In this document: piece after piece, positions 7,418-16,228 of the stretch
Numbering within the stretch: position 1 is the stretch's first letter
Layout: every line of letters begins with the position of its first letter
Program-made: the position numbers and the translations under genes
The notes under the pieces: generated by a model
Told to the model about the DNA's origin: nothing
Databases searched by the model: none
The model's input: only the letters and a program-made list of their open reading frames with translations
Assembly: GCA_016462625.1 (NCBI GenBank)
Contig: JAEMSV010000032.1
Span: 1-41,158 of the forward strand
Direction: 5' to 3'
DNA: 41,158 nt
From: Solirubrobacteraceae bacterium
GTDB lineage: Bacteria; Actinomycetota; Thermoleophilia; Solirubrobacterales; Solirubrobacteraceae

Positions 7418-9277
7418 TCACGCGGCCGCCAGCCACCAGGATTCCGGCAGGGACGTATCGCGGGCCACATCGTCGTCGGGCGGCGCCGCTCCGAACGAGT
7501 CGCGGGCGGCGGCGGTCGCCTCGACATCGACCGCCAGCGTCTCCCATTTTTCAGGGTCGCCTGAGAAGACAACGCCGTATGCCGATTCCGCGCGTGCCGG
7601 CGTGATGTACCCGTCGATGACGTCGATGAGCACCTTCTCCGGGTCGCGGTCGACCGCCGGCCCGTAGCCCGCACCGGCGCCGGAGCGGGACACCATGACC
7701 TCGCCGACGTCGATCGGCACCTCGCCGACCGGCTCGGTCCGCTGCTCCGGCGAGCCCGACGCATCGATCCGCCACGCCTCCGGGCCGCGCGACATCTGGC
7801 CCCCGCGTGCGCCGAGCGAGCGGTTCACCACGGCGTCGAGGTAGTACTGGATCTCCAGCGGGTCCCAGCGGGGCCCAAAGACCGTCAGCCCGCCGGGCGC
7901 GCCGCGCAGCCGGCCGGCGCCCTCGGAGTCCAGCCGGACGACCTTCTCCCAGACCACGATCGGGTACTTCTGCTCGACGATCTCCGTCGAGTCGACGTAC
8001 TCCAGGCCCGCGCCGGCGGTGTTCGTGAACTGCAGCCAGCCGTCGTTGTGCGCCGTCGCCGGCCCACCGGACGTCCCGCTGAACAGCTGGAACACGTAGT
8101 CCGCGCCGTCCCGCCGCGCGTCGACGCCCGACGCCACGCCGGTGTACGGCGGCTGGCCGAAGCACGGGTGCGCCGCCCCGATCCCCTCCTTCATCGAGGC
8201 GACCGCGCGCAGCACCATGCCGACGACGCGATCGACCACCGTGTTGGTGGCCACCGACGCCGAAGCCGGATGTCGCGGGATCCCCACCACGCAGTTCTCG
8301 CGCAGCAGCACCTCGATCCGCCGGTAGCACCCGGCGTTGTTCGGCACGATCACGTCGCGCGTCGCCGGGTCGGAGTTCAGGCACATGAGGATCGCAGTCG
8401 TCGCCGCGTTCTTCGACGTCGACTCGGTGAGGTTCAGGCCCGTCGGCGTGCAGTCCGGGTTGTCCCGCAGATCGACGACGACGCGCCCCTCGTCGGGCAT
8501 GACGTCGATGGTCGCCTGCAGCGGGATCCCGTCGGGGAGCCGCGGGAACGGGTCGAGGCACGTCTCCGCGTGCACGCGGCCGGCGGGCAGCTTCGAGATC
8601 GCGGCGGCGGTCATCTCCTCGCAGTAGTCCAGCCACTCGACGACGAACTCGCGCGTCGCCGGCAGCCCGTAGGCGTCGAGGAACTCGTGCAGCCGCCGCT
8701 CGGCCAGACGCGCCGCACCGAGCGCCGCGAGGTAGTCCCCGTACCACGTGTCGAACGCGCGGATGCGCCGCTCGCACATGCGGATGATGTCGCTGACGTC
8801 CGTGTAGTTGGACTGCACCTTCACGCACGGGAAGATGAGCGCGCCCTCGTTGTACACATCGAGTGCGGTCGGTGAGTAGGTCGTCGGCTTGGCGTTGCCG
8901 ATGTCCGCCTGGTGCGCCTTCGCGACCGACGTGAACACGTGCTCGCCCTCGTAGAACACGGGGATGAGCACGGTCTGGTCGGCCGCGTGGCTGTTGCCCA
9001 TGTACGGGTCGTTGGTCAGGTAGGCGTCGCCCTCCCTGATCTTCGAACCGTGGATCTCCGTCATCGCCTGGGCGATCAGACCCGAGCCGTAGACGTGCAC
9101 CGGGATGCCCTCGGGGGCGCTCACCATCTCGCCCTCTGCCGACACGATCGACGTCGAGAAGTCCTTCGCCGCCATCGTCGTCGAGCGCGCCGTGCGCACC
9201 ATGGTGTTCGTCATCTCGCGCGTGATGGAGTCCATCCGGTTCGCCATCACGCCCAGCGTGACCCTGTCGATCGCCAT
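7418..9277 (-). CDS. Hydantoinase B / oxoprolinase-type subunit (HyuB1)
   Basis: This 619-residue protein is of the HyuB family, which pairs with HyuA in ATP-dependent N-methylhydantoinases, 5-oxoprolinases and acetone/acetophenone carboxylases. The N-terminal signature MTNTMVRTARSTTMAAKDFS is clear. The metal-site segment NDPYMGNSHAAD (Asp90, His97, Asp100) and AKAHQADIGN follow, then DVYNEGALIFPCVKVQ. The C terminus has the glycine-rich turn SGAGAGYG. It starts five bases after the only HyuA gene, so it is the most likely direct partner. One oddity: the residue after DFS is Thr42, where the other six HyuB proteins here have Cys. It is most similar to HyuB4 (27909-29795). Substrate unknown. 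Confidence 0.92.
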   Translation of the reverse strand: MAIDRVTLGVMANRMDSITREMTNTMVRTARSTTMAAKDFSTSIVSAEGEMVSAPEGIPVHVYGSGLIAQAMTEIHGSKIREGDAYLTNDPYMGNSHAADQTVLIPVFYEGEHVFTSVAKAHQADIGNAKPTTYSPTALDVYNEGALIFPCVKVQSNYTDVSDIIRMCERRIRAFDTWYGDYLAALGAARLAERRLHEFLDAYGLPATREFVVEWLDYCEEMTAAAISKLPAGRVHAETCLDPFPRLPDGIPLQATIDVMPDEGRVVVDLRDNPDCTPTGLNLTESTSKNAATTAILMCLNSDPATRDVIVPNNAGCYRRIEVLLRENCVVGIPRHPASASVATNTVVDRVVGMVLRAVASMKEGIGAAHPCFGQPPYTGVASGVDARRDGADYVFQLFSGTSGGPATAHNDGWLQFTNTAGAGLEYVDSTEIVEQKYPIVVWEKVVRLDSEGAGRLRGAPGGLTVFGPRWDPLEIQYYLDAVVNRSLGARGGQMSRGPEAWRIDASGSPEQRTEPVGEVPIDVGEVMVSRSGAGAGYGPAVDRDPEKVLIDVIDGYITPARAESAYGVVFSGDPEKWETLAVDVEATAAARDSFGAAPPDDDVARDTSLPESWWLAAA

Positions 9278-9282
9278 CGCGA

Positions 9283-11427
9283 CTACGCCTCCGCGCCGAC
9301 CGAGCCCGCGGCGACCGCGGCATCCTCGGCGCCCGCGATCTCCACGAGGTAGTGGGTCGGCCGCACGATCGCGACGGAGCCCGGGTCGAGCACGATGGTC
9401 GTCGTGGGCTCCTCGATGATCGCCGGGCCCTCGATCTGCGTGAGCGCGCTCGCGTCCTCGACGCGGTGGATCTCGGTGTCCATCGGCTCACCGCCGAACC
9501 AGCCCGTGCGGGTGCTCACCTCGGCCTCGACTGTGGCGGTGACCGGCGCGTCCGGATCGATCGACGTCAGCGCCGGCTTCGGGCGGATGATCCGGCCCTC
9601 GCCGCGCCACGTCACGATCTCGACCGGGAAGTCCGGCTGGTTGACCGCGAAGAGATTCAGGTGCGCCTCGTCGAAGCGCTCCATCAGCCACTTGACGTCC
9701 TCTTCGGACTTGAACTCGCGGCCCTCGCCGAGGTCGACGTCGATCTCCCAGATCTGCTGGTCGTACCGCGCCTCGCACACGAAGCGCATGGTGCGCTCGC
9801 CGTCCTGCTTGACGTTGTCGAGGAACTCGGTGAGCGTCGCCTTCAGCTCGTTGAGCGTCCCGTTGACCTTGTCGTAGTCGAACGACGACGTGCTCGCGTA
9901 CTGGCCGATCGAGAACGTTGCGCTCGTGTCGGAGAACTGGCCGCCGGTGGCCGACAGGCCCGCGGCGAGGCGGGGGATGATGATCTGCTTGACGCCGAGG
10001 TCCCGGGCGATGCGGACGATGTTCAGCCCCGCCGCGCCGCCGCCGGCGATCATGATGCACTGGCGCGGGTCGCGGCCCTGGGCCACGGTCATGTCGGTGA
10101 TGAAGCCGCGCATGGCCTCGCTGGCCACCCTCAGGATCGCCTCCGCCGCGCCTTCCGCGGAGAGGCCGAGCGGCTCGCCGACCTTCTCCAGCATCGCGCT
10201 GCGCGCGGCCTCGCGGTCGAGCTTCATCGCGCCGCCGAGGAAGTTGTCGGGATCGATGTAGCCGAGCACGACTGCGGCGTCGGTGACGGTCGGCTCGGTG
10301 CCGCCCTTGCCGTACGCGACGGGGCCCGGATCGGCGCCGGCGCTCTCCGGGCCGACGTGCAGGAGCCCGCCGGCGTCGACCTTCGCGATCGAGCCGCCGC
10401 CCGCGCCGATCGACTGCGTGTCGACCGCCGGGAGCCCGGTCATGTGGCCGTACCACTTCGGGCCCAGCCACTTCTCACGCGTGTAGAGGATGTCGCCCTT
10501 GTGGGCGATCGAGACGTCGAACGAGGTGCCGCCGGTGTCGGCGACGAGGACGTCCGGCGCCTTCGCGTCGGGCTCGGCCGCGGCGTAGACGACGCCCGCG
10601 ACCGGCGCGAGCGCCGGGCCGGAGTCGACCGTCTGGATCGGCCGCTCGCACATCTGCTCCGTGCGCATGACGCCGCCGGAGACGTGGGTGACCATGAGCG
10701 GCTCGCCGGCGAACCCGAGGCCGCGCAGGCGGCTCTCCAGGTCGTTGAGGTGGTCGCGCATGAGCGGCTTGATCGACGCGTCGATGACGGTCGAGGACGC
10801 GCGCCGGTACTCGCGCACGATGCGGTTGACCTTGTGGCTGAGCGAGTACGCGACGCCCGGCAGGATCTCCTCGATCAGCTCGCCGATGCGCAGCTCGTGC
10901 TCGGGGTTGAGGATCGACCACAGCAGGCAGACGCCGATCGCCTCGACCTCCAGCTCACCGATCCGCTCGATCGTCTTGCGGGCCGCGGCCTCGTCGAGCT
11001 CGACCGCGACGCTCCCGTCGGCCAGGACGCGCTCGGTGATCTCGAAGCACAGCCGCCGGGGCACGTACGGCGTCTTGAACGGGAGCGCGAGGTTGTGCGG
11101 CTGGTCCTTGCCGCCCTCGCGGTAGAGCAGGATGTCGCGGTTGCCGCGCGTGGTGATGAACGCGGTCTTCGCGACGTTGCCGGTGAGGATCGCGTTGGTC
11201 GAGCGGGTCGTGGAGTAGACGAAGACCTTCGACGCGGCGAGCAGGTCCGCGACCGAGAGGCCGACGTGCTCGGCAGCCTTCTCGATCGCGCCCGTGATCC
11301 CGAGGAACAGGTCATCCGGCGTCGTCGACGACTTGAAGAGGCCGATCACCTCGTTCTGGTCGGCGAGGACCAGGTCGGTGAACGTGCCGCCGGTGTCGAC
11401 GGAGATCGTGTACTCGGGAGTGCTCAT
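9283..11427 (-). CDS. Hydantoinase A / oxoprolinase-type ATP-binding subunit (HyuA)
   Basis: This 714-residue protein is the ATP-using partner in HyuA/HyuB enzymes, where the amide or substrate carbonyl is phosphorylated before hydrolysis or carboxylation. The ASKHA nucleotide-binding motifs are intact: DTGGTFTD at residues 11-18, ADTGGTSFDVS mid-protein, GAGGGSIA, and the adenosine loop IAGGGAAGLN. The N-terminal Hydant_A_N domain, central Hydantoinase_A domain and a beta-rich C-terminal domain are in the usual order, and the length is normal. It lies between HyuB2 (33-base gap) and HyuB1 (5-base gap) in one minus-strand operon. It is the only HyuA in the window against seven HyuB genes. Distinguishing hydrolase from carboxylase needs phylogeny. 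Confidence 0.93.
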   Translation of the reverse strand: MSTPEYTISVDTGGTFTDLVLADQNEVIGLFKSSTTPDDLFLGITGAIEKAAEHVGLSVADLLAASKVFVYSTTRSTNAILTGNVAKTAFITTRGNRDILLYREGGKDQPHNLALPFKTPYVPRRLCFEITERVLADGSVAVELDEAAARKTIERIGELEVEAIGVCLLWSILNPEHELRIGELIEEILPGVAYSLSHKVNRIVREYRRASSTVIDASIKPLMRDHLNDLESRLRGLGFAGEPLMVTHVSGGVMRTEQMCERPIQTVDSGPALAPVAGVVYAAAEPDAKAPDVLVADTGGTSFDVSIAHKGDILYTREKWLGPKWYGHMTGLPAVDTQSIGAGGGSIAKVDAGGLLHVGPESAGADPGPVAYGKGGTEPTVTDAAVVLGYIDPDNFLGGAMKLDREAARSAMLEKVGEPLGLSAEGAAEAILRVASEAMRGFITDMTVAQGRDPRQCIMIAGGGAAGLNIVRIARDLGVKQIIIPRLAAGLSATGGQFSDTSATFSIGQYASTSSFDYDKVNGTLNELKATLTEFLDNVKQDGERTMRFVCEARYDQQIWEIDVDLGEGREFKSEEDVKWLMERFDEAHLNLFAVNQPDFPVEIVTWRGEGRIIRPKPALTSIDPDAPVTATVEAEVSTRTGWFGGEPMDTEIHRVEDASALTQIEGPAIIEEPTTTIVLDPGSVAIVRPTHYLVEIAGAEDAAVAAGSVGAEA

Positions 11428-11460
11428 CTGGGTTCCAGTCTGTGCCGGGAGGGAAGGGAC

Positions 11461-13242
11461 TCAGCCGCGCAGGGCGGCCGTCGCGGATTCGTCGATGACG
11501 CCGTCGAGATCCACGACGACGCCGTAGACCTCCTTCGCGCGCTCGGGCGTGACCATGCGCTGGATGACGTCGTGGGCGACCGCCTCGGGATCGCGCTCGA
11601 AGGCGGGGCCGTAGCCGCCGCCGCTGCATGAGATGCCGACGAGCGTCTCGCCGTCGGCGAGGGTGATCCGGTGGAAGGTCGGGAGCACCTCGAGCGTGCC
11701 GTCGACCTTGCGGCGCCACATCTCCATCTTCGTGCCGCCCTCGCCACCGCGGGCGCCGCGGGCGGGGATGACCGCGCCGTCGCCGCCGTTGATGACCTCC
11801 ATCTCGCAGCCGACGGGGCCGAACTCGGTGAGCGTCGCGTGCGCGCCGCGCATGCGGCCGGCGCCCTCGCTGTCGGTGATGAGCTTCTCGGCGACCACCC
11901 GCATTGGGTGGATCTGCTCATCGATCTCGATCGAGTCCTTGTAGAGCATCCCGACGCCGCCGATCGTGTACGCGTTGAACCAGCCGTCGGTGTTGAACGG
12001 GGTGCCCGGCCCACCGCTGGCGGCGAGGTAGAGCTGGTTGACGAACGGCTTGTCCGAGCGCGGGTCGGTGCCGCTGATGACCGAGCCGCCGGCGGCCTGG
12101 CCGTAGCCGAACTGGCCCATGCCCCAGCCGTCGGCGATGTCCGCGAGCGCCTCGAGCGTCGCGTTCGCCACGCGGTCCTGGAGGTTCGTCGTCGACGCCG
12201 AGCAGCTGAACGGGTGCACGGGATTGCCGACGCAGCAGCCCGGCCGAATGAGGACGTCGACCCGGCTCAGGCTCCCTCCGTTCGATGGGATGCCCTTGCC
12301 GATCCCGAGGAAGACCCCGATCAGCGCCGAGCTCTTCGCGCACGCCTCTGACAGGTTGATCCCGCTCGGCAGGCAGTCGGGGTTCTCCCGGAGGTCGACG
12401 ACCATCCGGCCTTCCTCGGGGAACGTCTCGACCGTCACCTTGATCGGGATGCCGTCGCTGTAGCCCGCCTCGTCCATGGACTCGAGCGGCAGCGGATCGT
12501 GGATCGTCGTCGCCGACGCCTTGCCCTTGGGGATCTGCCGCAGCCGCTCCTCCATGAGCTCGTCGGACATCTGCAGCCACTGGTCGGAGTAGGCCTGCAG
12601 CGTGTCGGCCCCGACCTCGTTCATGAGGTCGAGCGTGCGCCGCTCGCCGATCCGCGCGGAGCCCATCAGCGCGAGGTAGTCGCCCCACCAGTGGTCAGGG
12701 GCGCGGATCCGCATCTTGCACATGCGGATGATGTCCTGGTTGTCCTGGTAGTCGGACTGGACCTTGACGGCGGGGAAGATCAGCCCGCCCTCTTCGTAGA
12801 CGTCGCGCGCCTGCCACATGTACGTGGTGGGGACGCTGTTGCCGCAGTCGCCCTGGTGCGCCTTGGCGAGGACGGTGAAGTGGTGCTCGCCCTCGTCGTC
12901 GATGATCGGGATGAGCATCGTCCAGTCGGCGGTGTGCGAGCAGCCGTGGTAGCCGGAGTTGTGCAGGAAGGCGTCGCCCCGCTTCAGCTCGGGGTGGAAC
13001 TCCTTCATGGTCTGGACCATCTGCTTCGGCCCGTGCAGGACGTGGATCGGGATGGACTCGGCCCAGGCGAGCAGATCGCCTTCCTTGGTGAGGACCGCGC
13101 AGCTGAAGTCGTGCGCGACGGCGAGCACGCCCGTGCGCGCGGAGCGCAGCAGCGTGTTGAGCATCGAGCGGGCGATCGCGTCGAAGCGGCTTTCCAGGAC
13201 CGCGAGCTGAACACTGTCCAGCGTCTTGGTGGTCGTCGTCAT
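11461..13242 (-). CDS. Hydantoinase B / oxoprolinase-type subunit (HyuB2), divergent lineage
   Basis: This 593-residue HyuB-family protein starts at the ATG at 13242, which has a good Shine-Dalgarno (GGGAG) about eight bases upstream. It carries LNTLLRSARTGVLAVAHDFSC (Cys48), AWAESIPIHVLHG and AKAHQGDCGNS. The metal-site segment is HNSGYHGCSHTAD, so the Asp of the usual NDPY is Ser96, while His103 and Asp106 remain. HyuB7 (38564-40378) has the same change and shares distinctive stretches such as MCKMRIR and WWGDYLALMGSARIGERR. The two form a separate lineage from the other five. It is the first gene of the HyuB2-HyuA-HyuB1-GntR-LLM operon, with an operator-like site 22 bases upstream of the ATG. 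Confidence 0.92.
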   Translation of the reverse strand: MTTTTKTLDSVQLAVLESRFDAIARSMLNTLLRSARTGVLAVAHDFSCAVLTKEGDLLAWAESIPIHVLHGPKQMVQTMKEFHPELKRGDAFLHNSGYHGCSHTADWTMLIPIIDDEGEHHFTVLAKAHQGDCGNSVPTTYMWQARDVYEEGGLIFPAVKVQSDYQDNQDIIRMCKMRIRAPDHWWGDYLALMGSARIGERRTLDLMNEVGADTLQAYSDQWLQMSDELMEERLRQIPKGKASATTIHDPLPLESMDEAGYSDGIPIKVTVETFPEEGRMVVDLRENPDCLPSGINLSEACAKSSALIGVFLGIGKGIPSNGGSLSRVDVLIRPGCCVGNPVHPFSCSASTTNLQDRVANATLEALADIADGWGMGQFGYGQAAGGSVISGTDPRSDKPFVNQLYLAASGGPGTPFNTDGWFNAYTIGGVGMLYKDSIEIDEQIHPMRVVAEKLITDSEGAGRMRGAHATLTEFGPVGCEMEVINGGDGAVIPARGARGGEGGTKMEMWRRKVDGTLEVLPTFHRITLADGETLVGISCSGGGYGPAFERDPEAVAHDVIQRMVTPERAKEVYGVVVDLDGVIDESATAALRG

Positions 13243-13263
13243 CTTGCTCCCAGGCCGTGCAGG

Positions 13264-13274
13264 ATTGGATCCAT
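13264..13274 (-). promoter_or_regulatory. Operator-like palindrome before HyuB2 (site 2)
   Basis: ATTGGATCCAT, a member of the TTGGATCCAA family, lies 22 bases upstream of the HyuB2 ATG. It is paired with site 3 across the divergent gap; the dyad centres are 126 bases apart. It is well placed to overlap the HyuB2 promoter. Confidence 0.6.
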
Positions 13275-13389
13275 CTCTGAGGAAAGAGGAAAGCTGGCGG
13301 GGCTTCACGGGGCATCGGACCCGATGACCAAAACGCCCGTGCCGGTTATGGACTGGCGGTAGGACCCCCGCTGGAACGGGCCCTGGCAT

Positions 13390-13401
13390 ATTGGATGCAA
13401 T
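13390..13401 (+). promoter_or_regulatory. Operator-like palindrome before the 13428 operon (site 3)
   Basis: ATTGGATGCAAT differs from the consensus dyad at one centre base. It lies 27 bases upstream of the GTG at 13428, and CATATT just before it could be part of a -10 box. An ATG inside the site is in frame with the gene but has no ribosome-binding site. Confidence 0.55.
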
Positions 13402-13427
13402 TCCGTCCCCGAGGTCAGGGAGTCCCC

Positions 13428-13754
13428 GTGCCCACAAAGATGTTCCTGTCGTACCGCTTGAAGCCGGAGACCGATGTCTCCGAGTTCAAGAAGTGGTCCG
13501 TCGAGGTGGACATGCCGTTCACCGCCGGCCTGGACGGCGTGGAGAAGTTCGTCGTGTACGAGGCCGAGGGCGACGACGTCGCGGCCGAGGGTCTCGGTCC
13601 GCTGTTCTTCGAGGACATCGAGGTCGAGAGCCGCGAGAAGTGGGACGAGGTCCTGGGGACGCCCGAAGGCCAGGAGATGGTCGCCACCTGGAAGTCCTTC
13701 GCGGACGAGAGCTCGCTGACGCTGTTCCACGGCCCCGCCGTGGTGGCGGCATGA
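13428..13754 (+). CDS. Small dimeric alpha/beta-barrel (ferredoxin-fold) protein
   Basis: This 108-residue protein opens with a strand (TKMFLSYRLKPE), a helix (VSEFKKWSVEVDMP) and a strand (VEKFVVYEAEG). The second half repeats the pattern, ending in a helix with WKSFADESS and the strand LTLFHGP. This beta-alpha-beta repeat suits the EthD/HapK-like dimeric alpha/beta-barrel group, whose members are small enzymes or accessory proteins of oxidative catabolism. I chose the GTG at 13428 because AGGGAG lies five bases before it; ATG at 13440 is an alternative. Its stop overlaps the next SDR in ATGA, so the pair should be co-translated. Function is not assignable beyond the fold. Confidence 0.75.
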   Translation: MPTKMFLSYRLKPETDVSEFKKWSVEVDMPFTAGLDGVEKFVVYEAEGDDVAAEGLGPLFFEDIEVESREKWDEVLGTPEGQEMVATWKSFADESSLTLFHGPAVVAA

Positions 13755-14446
13755 CCGAGCCGGTCCTCCTCATCACCGGTTCGAGCTCCGGCATGGGGCT
13801 CGCGACGGCGAAGCTCGCCGCGGCGTCGGGCTACCGGGTCGCGCTCGCGGCGCGTCGCGCTGACGTGGTCGAGGCCGAGGCGGCTGCTCTCGGCGGTCCC
13901 GACAAGGCGATCGGCATCGCGTGCGACGTCTCGGACTGGGACCAGGTCCAGGCGATGGTCGCCACCACCCTGGACGCGTTCGGCCGCATCGACGGGGTCT
14001 TCGCCAACGCCGGCGCGTTCACCGAGCCGGGGTGGAAGACCGACCCGGTCGAGGTCTGGAAGACCAACGCGCTCGTCAACGTCTACGGCACCGCGATCAC
14101 TGCGCGCGCCGCGATGGACGCGCTCATCGAGTCCAAGGGCAAGCTGATCCTCACGAGCTCGCGCGCCGCGCGGTTCATGGTCCCCGGCTCGTTCTACGCG
14201 TGCACGAAGGCGGCCGTGACCGCGATGGGCGAGTCGCTGCGCCTCGAGTTCAACGACACCGGCGCGCACGTCTGCGTGATCGAGCCCGGCTGGGTGAACA
14301 CTCCGATGGCGGCGTCCGTGCCGAACCTCCCCGACTCGATCGTCGAGGCCGAGAACATCGCGGCCGCCGTCATGTTCGTGATGACCATGCCGCCGAACGC
14401 CGACGTCAACCAGATCCTGATCCGCGCTACGACGCAGCCCGTCTAG
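13751..14446 (+). CDS. Short-chain dehydrogenase/reductase
   Basis: This 231-residue SDR carries ITGSSSGMG at the cofactor loop, FANAGAF, a serine strand ILTSSRAARF, the catalytic YACTK and EPGWVNTPM. An Arg-Arg pair after beta-2 (AARRADVV) suggests NADP(H) preference. The start overlaps the previous stop (ATGA), and AGGAGG at its end serves the aldo/keto reductase that follows. It is probably a redox step on a carbonyl intermediate together with that enzyme. Confidence 0.9.
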   Translation: MTEPVLLITGSSSGMGLATAKLAAASGYRVALAARRADVVEAEAAALGGPDKAIGIACDVSDWDQVQAMVATTLDAFGRIDGVFANAGAFTEPGWKTDPVEVWKTNALVNVYGTAITARAAMDALIESKGKLILTSSRAARFMVPGSFYACTKAAVTAMGESLRLEFNDTGAHVCVIEPGWVNTPMAASVPNLPDSIVEAENIAAAVMFVMTMPPNADVNQILIRATTQPV

Positions 14447-14461
14447 GAGGTCCCGCTCAGC

Positions 14462-15406
14462 ATGCCCGCACTTGGAACCACAGGCCTGGACGTCTTCGGC
14501 CTCTGCCTGGGCGGAAACGTCTTCGGCTGGACGGCCGACGAGGAGCAGTCGTTCGCCGTGCTCGACGCCTACGCGGCGGCCGGCGGCAACTTCATCGACA
14601 CCGCGAACCAGTACTCGTTCTGGGCGCCGGGGAACGACGGCGGCGTGTCGGAGACGATCATCGGCAACTGGATGAAGGCCCGTGGGAATCGGTCTTCGAT
14701 TGTCCTCGCGACGAAGGTCGGCGGGGAGATGCCGGGGCTGCCGCATGACCTTCGCGCCTCGACGATCGAGCGGGCGGTCGACGAGTCGCTCGCGCGCCTG
14801 CAGACCGACTACATCGACCTCTACTACGCGCATTTCGACGACGCGGAGACGCCGCTGGAGGAGACGCTCGGGGCGTTCGACGCGCTGGTGAAGGCGGGCA
14901 AGGTGCGGGCCATCGCGGCGTCGAACCACCCGGTCGAGCGGCTGGCCGATGCGCTCGATGTCTCCGCGCGCGAGGGCTTCGCCGCCTACGCCGTGTACCA
15001 GCCGCGGTACAACCTGCTCGAGCGCGAGTTCGAGGCCGAGCACCAGCCGCTGCTCGCCCGCAAGGAGCTCGCCGCGATTCCGTACTGGACCCTCGCGCAG
15101 GGCTACCTGCTCGGCAAGTACCGGCCGGGCGCGGCCGATGCGGACAGTCCGCGGGCCGGCGAGGCGCGGGCGTTCGAGGAGAAGGGCGGGGTGGAGATGC
15201 TGGCCGTGCTCGACGCGCTTGCGGCGGAGTACGAGACGGGCCTCGGCCCGATCGTGCTCGCGTGGACGCGGTCGCGGGACACGGTGGTGGCGCCGATCGC
15301 GTCGGCCCGGACCCCCGAGCAGCTGTCCGGTCTCCTGCCGTTCATCGACCTCGAGATCGCGCCCGAGGATCTCGACCGGCTCGACCGCGCGGTGGCAGCG
15401 GCGTGA
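14462..15406 (+). CDS. Aldo/keto reductase
   Basis: This 314-residue NADPH-dependent TIM-barrel reductase has the full catalytic tetrad visible: Asp46 and Tyr51 (FIDTANQY), Lys85 (ATKVGG) and His124 (YYAHFDD). AASNHPVERL and the cofactor-binding IASARTPEQL near the C terminus are typical of the family. A strong AGGAGG lies ten bases before the ATG. It follows the SDR by 15 bases and precedes a hairpin at 15435-15460. It would reduce an aldehyde or ketone; substrate unknown. Confidence 0.92.
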   Translation: MPALGTTGLDVFGLCLGGNVFGWTADEEQSFAVLDAYAAAGGNFIDTANQYSFWAPGNDGGVSETIIGNWMKARGNRSSIVLATKVGGEMPGLPHDLRASTIERAVDESLARLQTDYIDLYYAHFDDAETPLEETLGAFDALVKAGKVRAIAASNHPVERLADALDVSAREGFAAYAVYQPRYNLLEREFEAEHQPLLARKELAAIPYWTLAQGYLLGKYRPGAADADSPRAGEARAFEEKGGVEMLAVLDALAAEYETGLGPIVLAWTRSRDTVVAPIASARTPEQLSGLLPFIDLEIAPEDLDRLDRAVAAA

Positions 15407-15434
15407 CGAACTTCCCCCCTAGGGAGCTGCGGTT

Positions 15435-15460
15435 GCCCGGAGTCCTTCGTGGCTCCGGGC
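15435..15460 (+). terminator. GC-rich hairpin between the reductase and amidotransferase-like genes
   Basis: GCCCGGAG and CTCCGGGC form an 8-bp perfect stem around a 10-base loop, 28 bases after the reductase stop and 19 before the next ATG. There is no T-tract. It may be a partial terminator, an attenuator or an mRNA-processing structure. Confidence 0.4.
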
Positions 15461-15479
15461 GCGCCGCGGCGCTGGTGGC

Positions 15480-16217
15480 ATGAGCCGGATCCTGCTGGTG
15501 GGCGAGTCGTGGGTGACGCAGACGACGCACATCAAGGGCGTCGACCACTTCACCGCGACGGCGTACGAGGAGGGAACGGAGTGGATGCTCCGGGCGCTGG
15601 CGGCGCATGACGTGGAGCACCTGCCGGCGCACCTCGTTCCGTCGTCGTTCCCGTCGTCGTTCGAGGACTACGACGCGGTGATCATCAGCGACGTGGGTGC
15701 GGACTCTGTGTTGCTGCATCCCGCGACGCTCGCTCAGTCTGTGCGCACGCCCGATCGCCTCGCGGCGCTTCGGGACTTCGTCCTGGGCGGCGGAGGCCTG
15801 GCGATGATCGGCGGCTGGATGTCGTTCTCCGGCTACGAGGGGCGGGCGAAGTACGGCCGCACGGCGATCGCCGACGTCCTCCCGGCGTGGATGCACGACG
15901 GGGACGACCGGTTCGAAGCGCCCGCCGGCGTCACTCCCTCGGTGGTGGCGCCGGACCACCCGATCCTCGAGGGACTCCCGTCGGAGTGGCCGTGGTTCCT
16001 TGGCTACAACCGGCTGTTCACGCGCGACGACTGCGAGGTGCTGCTGACCTGCGGTCCCGATCCGTTCCTCGCGGTCGGCTCGTTCGGCACGGGGCGATCG
16101 CTGGTGTTCGCGTCGGACTGCGCGCCGCACTGGGCGCCGCCGGCGTTCCTGGAGTGGGAGCACCACGATCGGTTCTGGGGCCAGGCGGTGGGTTGGCTCT
16201 GCGACAGCGGTGGGTAG
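15480..16217 (+). CDS. Glutamine-amidotransferase-like cytoplasmic protein (GATase1-like)
   Basis: This 245-residue protein resembles the GATase1-like group of uncharacterised cytosolic proteins. It starts with a flavodoxin-like strand (SRILLVGESWVT), then FEDYDAVIISDVGAD, the segment FVLGGGGLAMIGGWMSFSGYEG in place of a normal nucleophile elbow, and APDHPILEGLP. It ends with FASDCAPHWAPPAFLEWEHHDRFW, a stretch I associate with this group. No clear amidotransferase Cys-His-Glu triad can be assigned, so activity is uncertain. It is the last gene before the foreign-looking island, and only 11 bases separate its stop from the convergent HEPN-type gene. Confidence 0.75.
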   Translation: MSRILLVGESWVTQTTHIKGVDHFTATAYEEGTEWMLRALAAHDVEHLPAHLVPSSFPSSFEDYDAVIISDVGADSVLLHPATLAQSVRTPDRLAALRDFVLGGGGLAMIGGWMSFSGYEGRAKYGRTAIADVLPAWMHDGDDRFEAPAGVTPSVVAPDHPILEGLPSEWPWFLGYNRLFTRDDCEVLLTCGPDPFLAVGSFGTGRSLVFASDCAPHWAPPAFLEWEHHDRFWGQAVGWLCDSGG

Positions 16218-16228
16218 TGACGGCCTGA

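Noticed and set aside
9352..11631. Very long open frames antisense to HyuA and to the HyuB genes (several hundred codons each).
   Set aside because: They are arginine- and aspartate-rich shadows produced by high third-position GC, with no ribosome-binding site and no family motifs.
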